Part shown: piece after piece, positions 59,621 to 64,000 of the stretch
How positions within the stretch are numbered: the first letter of the stretch is position 1
Layout of the letters: each line of letters starts with the position of its first letter
Assembly: GCA_018699955.1 (NCBI GenBank)
Contig: JABISG010000059.1
Coordinates: 21,232 to 85,231, forward strand
Origin: Planctomycetaceae bacterium
Lineage (GTDB): Bacteria; Planctomycetota; Planctomycetia; Planctomycetales; Planctomycetaceae
Reading direction: 5' to 3'
DNA length: 64,000 nucleotides
Position numbers and translations under genes: made by a program
Notes under the pieces: model-generated
The model's database searches: none
The model's input: only the letters and a program-made list of their open reading frames with translations
What the model was told of the DNA's origin: nothing

Positions 59621-60850
59621 ATGATCTGGCTGAACCTACTCATCTTCGTGCTGCTCGCCGCCGGTCACACGGAGTTGATGGTGACTCTGGTGAACCGAGT
59701 GCATGCCCTGCGGATTCGCCGGGAGACATTGCGGCACCTGCGGCACGCGCACGATCTGTTACTCGTCGCGTTTCCCGTGGTGCTTGTGGGGTGGTTTGGT
59801 TTTGGCGGTCCGGGATTGCTCACCGGCGGACAATGGGCCGATTTGCCGCGGGGTTGGTGGCTCTATTTTGGCTTGTGCGGAATGGGGTTCGTCGGACTTC
59901 TGATATCGTCGCTGCAACATTTGTTGCGCCCGATTCCGAAGGCGCAGATCACAAATCACTCGCACACCATCGACATTGCTACTCGGCTCGGTTACGCCCC
60001 TTTGGTTGATGGACCGTATCGCCGTATGGCAAACGTGCCGGGCAATGAGATTTTTCAGTTGGAGGTTTCTGAGAAAGTCTACCGGCTGCCGCAGTTGCCG
60101 CAGGAGTGGGATGGGCTGTCGGTGCTTCATCTCAGCGATCTACATTTCATCGGCACGGTTGATCGCCCCTTTTTTGAACAGGTGATTGATATCGCGGGCG
60201 ACATGCAGGCCGACCTGATCGTCTTCACGGGTGATCTTCTTGATCGACAGGAGTTGGTGTCGTGGCTGCCGGAGACACTGGGACGTTTGAGCGCGCGGCT
60301 CGGTTGTTATTTCATTCTGGGAAATCACGATTGGGAACACGGTCTCAACCCGGACGAAACCCGGCAAGCGTTGAGTGATCTTGGTTGGCAGGACACGGCC
60401 GGAAAAACAGTTTGCATCGAACACAACGGCCGCACATTGGCAATCGGCGGCAGCGAGTGTCCCTGGATGGGCGAACATCCAGACTTTTCAAATCTTTCTG
60501 ACGATGCGTTTCGTTTGCTATTGAGTCACACGCCCGACAATCTGCCCTGGGCGCGGCAGCAACAAATCGATTTGATGTTGTCGGGACACAATCACGGCGG
60601 GCAGGTGGTGCTGCCCGGAATCGGCCCGGTGTATGCGCCCAGCCGGTTCGGCGTGCGATATGCCAGTGGAGTCTTCTGGGAAGACCCGACTTTGCTGTAC
60701 GTCACTCGCGGCATTTCCGGTCAGTATCCGCTCAGGCTGAACTGCCGGCCGGAGTTAACGAAGTTGATTCTGCGGTCGCCGGAGTTGGACCTCGGCGAGG
60801 CGACAGCCGTCGGTGTGCAGACCGACAATCAAATTCTGGCATCGGTTTGA
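59621..60850 (+). CDS. Membrane-bound metallophosphoesterase
   Basis: A 409-residue protein. Three hydrophobic segments (~1-22, 45-65, 85-105) anchor it. The catalytic domain then shows LHLSDLHFIG (D-x-H), VFTGDLLDRQELV (GD), ILGNHDWEHGLN (GNHD), LLLSHTPDNLPWARQQQIDL and LSGHNHGGQVVLPGIG (GHxH). This is the full calcineurin-like phosphoesterase set of the YkuE/YaeI-type. It cleaves phosphomonoester or diester bonds, likely of lipids given the membrane anchor. The start is ATG 59621. It converges with the next gene 15 bases past its stop. Confidence 0.92.
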   Translation: MIWLNLLIFVLLAAGHTELMVTLVNRVHALRIRRETLRHLRHAHDLLLVAFPVVLVGWFGFGGPGLLTGGQWADLPRGWWLYFGLCGMGFVGLLISSLQHLLRPIPKAQITNHSHTIDIATRLGYAPLVDGPYRRMANVPGNEIFQLEVSEKVYRLPQLPQEWDGLSVLHLSDLHFIGTVDRPFFEQVIDIAGDMQADLIVFTGDLLDRQELVSWLPETLGRLSARLGCYFILGNHDWEHGLNPDETRQALSDLGWQDTAGKTVCIEHNGRTLAIGGSECPWMGEHPDFSNLSDDAFRLLLSHTPDNLPWARQQQIDLMLSGHNHGGQVVLPGIGPVYAPSRFGVRYASGVFWEDPTLLYVTRGISGQYPLRLNCRPELTKLILRSPELDLGEATAVGVQTDNQILASV

Positions 60851-60865
60851 TCGGCGCAACACCGG

Positions 60866-61867
60866 TCAACGCGAAACAGGTCGCCACGCCCAGACTTTAC
60901 CCTTGGTCATGTTCTTGAAATCGACCGTTAACTTGGTGACGATCTTCTTGCCGAAGTTCTGGTGCAGAATTGTGACCTTCGTTCCCTCGACTCCCAACAC
61001 GACGACGGTGTGGTCGGGCGCGCCGAAGAAGTAAAATGAGTTGCCGAAGTCGAACCGGGCCGACTTGAACTGCAGAATATCGCCGGGTTGAATTTGAGCG
61101 AGCGGGATCTGTCGGCCAAAGTTGAAGTTAATCGCCCCGCGCGCTCCCGATTGCCGCAGCGCCTGATCGGCGAGCGTCCAACATTCCCCGTTGCCCACTT
61201 TGCGCCCCATTTGCGAGAGCGCAAATTGCAGCACGCGGCGATTCAACCGGGGAATGCCGACAAACGGATTGACCGGCTTGCCGTTGGGTTGGACGGCTTT
61301 GTTTCCACTCGGCTTTGCGGCATCGCCGGAGGCATTCGCTTTCACCCCGGGAGCCGCCACCGTTCGCGTCCACAGGCGTTTCTTGTCGGTCAATAGCGAG
61401 AGTCCCAGTTTCTTCGCCTCGCCACGCTGATTCACAACGACATCGAGGACAACATCGAATTTGGCGAAATTGCGAAAGACCTGCACGTCAGTCGTTCGGA
61501 TTAATCCCATCGGCCTCGTCAGTGTGGCCAACTGCTCAACTTCGGTCGATTCCACCGGTTCGAGTTTCAGGCGGTCGAATTCCGCAACCAACCGTTTTCG
61601 GTACGCTTTCAAAATCTCAGTGCGGTTGCCCGCCACACGGTTGCGGGAATCGTCGCGGACGACGACCAGAATGCGTTTCAGCTTTTGTCCGTTGGCCATC
61701 TGTGCCGCAGCTTTGATCGCAACACCGAGCGCATCGTTGGGGAATGAATTGGCGGTACTCTGCTTTTCGGCGACCGTCTTCTTCCGGCCACCTTTGTTTT
61801 GCGCGGACGCGCTCAACGCTAGCGACAGACAAGAAGACGTTACTAGCAGAATCCGAAACAGTGGCAT
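60866..61867 (-). CDS. Secreted protein with CHAP/NlpC-P60-like C-terminal domain
   Basis: A 333-residue protein with a signal peptide (MPLFRILLVTSSCLSLALSASA). The N-terminal part (~25-175) is alpha/beta and not recognised. The C-terminal ~110 residues hold GNGECWTLADQALRQSGARG, IQPGDILQFKS and APDHTVVVLGVEGTKVTILH QNFG, with a Cys-His pair placed as in papain-like CHAP or NlpC/P60 amidases. This is inferred from motif order only. The ATG at 61867 is preferred because GAGGAG lies just upstream; the frame extends to 61951 without coding character. It may modify the cell envelope or a surface peptide. Confidence 0.65.
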   Translation of the reverse strand: MPLFRILLVTSSCLSLALSASAQNKGGRKKTVAEKQSTANSFPNDALGVAIKAAAQMANGQKLKRILVVVRDDSRNRVAGNRTEILKAYRKRLVAEFDRLKLEPVESTEVEQLATLTRPMGLIRTTDVQVFRNFAKFDVVLDVVVNQRGEAKKLGLSLLTDKKRLWTRTVAAPGVKANASGDAAKPSGNKAVQPNGKPVNPFVGIPRLNRRVLQFALSQMGRKVGNGECWTLADQALRQSGARGAINFNFGRQIPLAQIQPGDILQFKSARFDFGNSFYFFGAPDHTVVVLGVEGTKVTILHQNFGKKIVTKLTVDFKNMTKGKVWAWRPVSR

Positions 61868-62010
61868 CGTGCGGGGCTCCTCTTGATACGCCAGATGGAA
61901 CGGTGTGCGGAACGGCGATGCTGAAACAGGCTCTCTCCGCGGATTGCCCACTTACTTCATGATAGAGCGACCCGTTTGTTTTGAAAACACTTTCTGCTTC
62001 CGGAATACCA

Positions 62011-62030
62011 GCCCGCAGCGCAAGCAAGGG
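62011..62030. repeat. Short repeat related to the MITE-like element
   Basis: GCCCGCAGCGCAAGCAAGGG resembles CCCGAAGCGTTAGCGAGG at 34640. It lies in the gap 61868-62168, which otherwise shows no gene. Confidence 0.35.
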
Positions 62031-62168
62031 TTTGAATCATCTTTGCGCATGGCTGAACAATGGCGATGCGCCTTTCAGTGCAGTACGATGCGGTGAGCCG
62101 TTGTCGGCAAACGTAGGGACGCCACGACATTCGACCGAGATTCCAATTCATCCGAGATGAGGGTCAAC

Positions 62169-64000
62169 ATGAGATTCAATGGCAGGTCGGTTCAATTGTG
62201 TCTGATTTCCGGTTTTCTGTTCGCTGCGGGTGTGGTGTTGAGTGTGAGACACTCGACGACGCGGGCCGCCGACACGAAGAAGTCGCAGGCGGCAGAGCGA
62301 ACTGTCTATGGCATCAAGAAACGTATTCCGTGGACAACGTCCCGCATGACCGGGTCGCTCGAACCGCCGCATCCGTACAAAATCGAACGTGCCTTTCCGA
62401 AGCTGCAATTCACCAATCCAGTCACAATGACGACGGCCCCCGGCAGCGACCGCTTGTTTGTCGTTGAACTGGACGGCAAGGTGTTTTCGTTTCTCGGTGA
62501 TGGTTCCGCAGAGAAGCCCGATCTGTTTCTCGATTTGAAAGAACTGAGCAAAGATGCGCGCCGCATCTACGGAATGACCTTTCATCCGGATTTTGTCGCC
62601 AACCGTTTCGTTTACGTGTGCTACATCGGCAAAGAGGGCGACGCCGATGGAACTCGCGTTTCACGATTTGAAGTGAGCAAGGCTGATCCGCCAGTAGTCG
62701 ATCTCGCGACGGAAACAACCGTGATTGAATGGTATGCCGGCGGGCATAACGGCGGCTGTTTGAAGTTCGGCCCGCGTGATGGCTACCTCTATATCAGCAC
62801 GGGAGATGGTTCCTCGCCGAGTCCGCCCGACTCAAGAAGCACGGGACAGGATAACGGCGATTTGTTGGCATCGATTCTGCGGATCGACGTCGATCATGCC
62901 GATGCGAACAAAGCGTACAGTGTTCCCGCCGACAACCCGTTCGTCGAGACGGCCGGCAGTCGGCCGGAGATTTGGGCCTACGGTTTCCGCAACCCGTGGC
63001 GGATGAGTTTCGATGCCGAAACCGGCTGGCTGTGGCTTGGTGATGTTGGCTGGGAAATGTGGGAAATGATTCACCGGATTGAGCGCGGCGGAAATTACGG
63101 CTGGAGCGTTTTGGAAGGACCGCAATCGGTGCGGGCCGAAGTGACGCCGGGGCCGACCCCCATTTTGCCGCCGGTCGCCAGCCATTCGCACATCGAGTCA
63201 CGTTCGATAACCGGCGGGGCCGTCTATCGCGGCAAGCGGTTGAAGGAGCTTCGCGGTGCCTACATCTACGGCGATTACGTGACCGGAAAAATCTGGGGGC
63301 TGCGGTATGACGGCAAGAAACTGACGTGGCAACAGGAACTGGTCGATTCGTCGCTGGCGGTCATCACATTTGGTGAAGACCAAAGTGGGGAATTGTATGT
63401 GCTCGATTACGCCGGCGGAATCTACCGGCTGACCGCCAACGATGCGGCGAAAGCGAATTCTGAATTCCCCCAAAAATTGAGCGAGACGGGACTCTTCGCC
63501 TCGGTGAAAGATCACAAGCCGGCGGCCGGCGTGATTCCGTATTCGGTCAATGCAGCACCCTGGGCCGACGGTGCAACGGCCGAGCGTTTGATCGCTGTTC
63601 CGGGGTCACCAAAGCTTGAACTCTGGGCGGAGAGCAACGCGCAGAAAGGTAATCTGCGCGGCAATTGGAAATATCCAACCGACACCGTGTTCGCCAAGAC
63701 TTTGTCGCTGCAGACTGAAACGGGCAATCCGGAAAGTTCGCGACGAATTGAAACGCAGATTCTGCATTACGATGTCGATACCTGGCGGGCCTACACTTAC
63801 ATCTGGAACGACGACCAAACCGATGCAGTGTTAGCACCGGCTGCCGGCGTGGACAAGACTCTGGTGATTCGCAATCCATCCGCTCCGAACCAACGTCGTC
63901 AGCAAACCTGGCACGTTGCAGGCCGTACCGAATGCATTGTCTGTCACACAACGCGCGGCGGCTCGGTGTATGGGTTCGTTCCGCCGCAGTTGAACAAGCA
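62169..64000 (+). CDS. PQQ-dependent sugar dehydrogenase with C-terminal haem site (3' end cut)
   Basis: The frame opens at ATG 62169, with GAGGG at 62159-62163, and runs off the window without a stop; at least 610 residues are visible. A signal peptide (MRFNGRSVQLCLISGFLFAA...) is followed by a glucose/sorbosone dehydrogenase beta-propeller: GMTFHPDFVANRFVYVCYIG, GGHNGGCLKFGPRDGYLYIS, AYGFRNPWRMSFDAETG and GDVGWEMWEMIHRIERGGNY. Later TECIVCHTTRGG (residue ~589) is a CxxCH haem c site, showing the start of a cytochrome-type C-terminal part. Such proteins oxidise sugars in the periplasm and pass electrons on. They are common in planctomycetes. The rest of the gene is outside the window. Confidence 0.93.
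   Translation, partial: MRFNGRSVQLCLISGFLFAAGVVLSVRHSTTRAADTKKSQAAERTVYGIKKRIPWTTSRMTGSLEPPHPYKIERAFPKLQFTNPVTMTTAPGSDRLFVVELDGKVFSFLGDGSAEKPDLFLDLKELSKDARRIYGMTFHPDFVANRFVYVCYIGKEGDADGTRVSRFEVSKADPPVVDLATETTVIEWYAGGHNGGCLKFGPRDGYLYISTGDGSSPSPPDSRSTGQDNGDLLASILRIDVDHADANKAYSVPADNPFVETAGSRPEIWAYGFRNPWRMSFDAETGWLWLGDVGWEMWEMIHRIERGGNYGWSVLEGPQSVRAEVTPGPTPILPPVASHSHIESRSITGGAVYRGKRLKELRGAYIYGDYVTGKIWGLRYDGKKLTWQQELVDSSLAVITFGEDQSGELYVLDYAGGIYRLTANDAAKANSEFPQKLSETGLFASVKDHKPAAGVIPYSVNAAPWADGATAERLIAVPGSPKLELWAESNAQKGNLRGNWKYPTDTVFAKTLSLQTETGNPESSRRIETQILHYDVDTWRAYTYIWNDDQTDAVLAPAAGVDKTLVIRNPSAPNQRRQQTWHVAGRTECIVCHTTRGGSVYGFVPPQLNK

Overview
The window looks like a piece of a Planctomycetota chromosome, close to the Planctomycetaceae/Pirellulaceae style. 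I infer this from gene content, not from a database search. The signs are four secreted sulfatase-type proteins close together, a twin-arginine DUF1501 protein, a DUF1559-like protein, PQQ-type beta-propeller proteins with malectin-like tails, WD40 repeats behind a signal peptide, a glycine/glutamine-rich secretin and a PQQ-dependent sugar dehydrogenase with a C-terminal haem site. Coding density is high and base composition is even. I see no phage, integrase, transposase, rRNA, tRNA or CRISPR array.

Layout. 1-5970 (minus strand): a cut hotdog thioesterase, a sodium:solute symporter with a small membrane partner, and a TAXI-type TRAP transporter (binding lipoprotein plus fused permease); a D-2-hydroxyacid dehydrogenase (6175) diverges from them. 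This reads as uptake and use of small organic acids. 7256-12739: a DUF1559-like protein, an unusual Clp_N-ThiD2-ThiE fusion and, divergently, clpC, with a very good sigma-54-type promoter in the 640-base gap. 12952-18906: a methyltransferase, a small coiled-coil protein, then a minus-strand molybdate/sulfur-transfer cluster: a membrane-tethered tandem ModA-like protein, an ABC permease with a ~365-residue insertion, MoaD and an E1-like MoeB/ThiF enzyme. No ATPase gene accompanies it. 19068-26801: a 1418-residue multidomain beta-propeller protein, then a LolD/FtsX-type ABC pair with a membrane-anchored protein of unknown function.

27257-37602: a thioredoxin-YHS protein and a sulfatase island of four sulfatase-type genes, one fused to a PhoD-like phosphatase, ending with an MFS transporter. 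This suits a planctomycete degrading sulfated polysaccharides. 37675-43911: a YciA-type thioesterase and a ~1900-residue secretin with seven N-terminal repeats. 44552-52131: an orphan solute-binding lipoprotein, DUF1501, a WD40 protein, a methyltransferase, a PDZ protein and a glycerophosphodiester phosphodiesterase. 52361-54138: thiS, thiG and aat. 54232-64000: an enolase-superfamily enzyme, a phytoene-dehydrogenase-like oxidoreductase, a protein joining a degenerate M14-like domain to a GH105/GH88 domain, a metallophosphoesterase, a secreted cysteine-peptidase-like protein and the cut start of a sugar dehydrogenase.

Many intergenic gaps carry short perfect hairpins of a few related types, and one 126-base element at 34617-34742 has the form of a MITE. 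The most unusual items are the Clp_N-ThiD2-ThiE fusion beside clpC, the ATPase-less ModA/ModB-like system with its inserted coiled coil, the propeller protein containing a methyltransferase-like domain, the sulfatase-PhoD fusion and the pseudo-M14/GH105 fusion.
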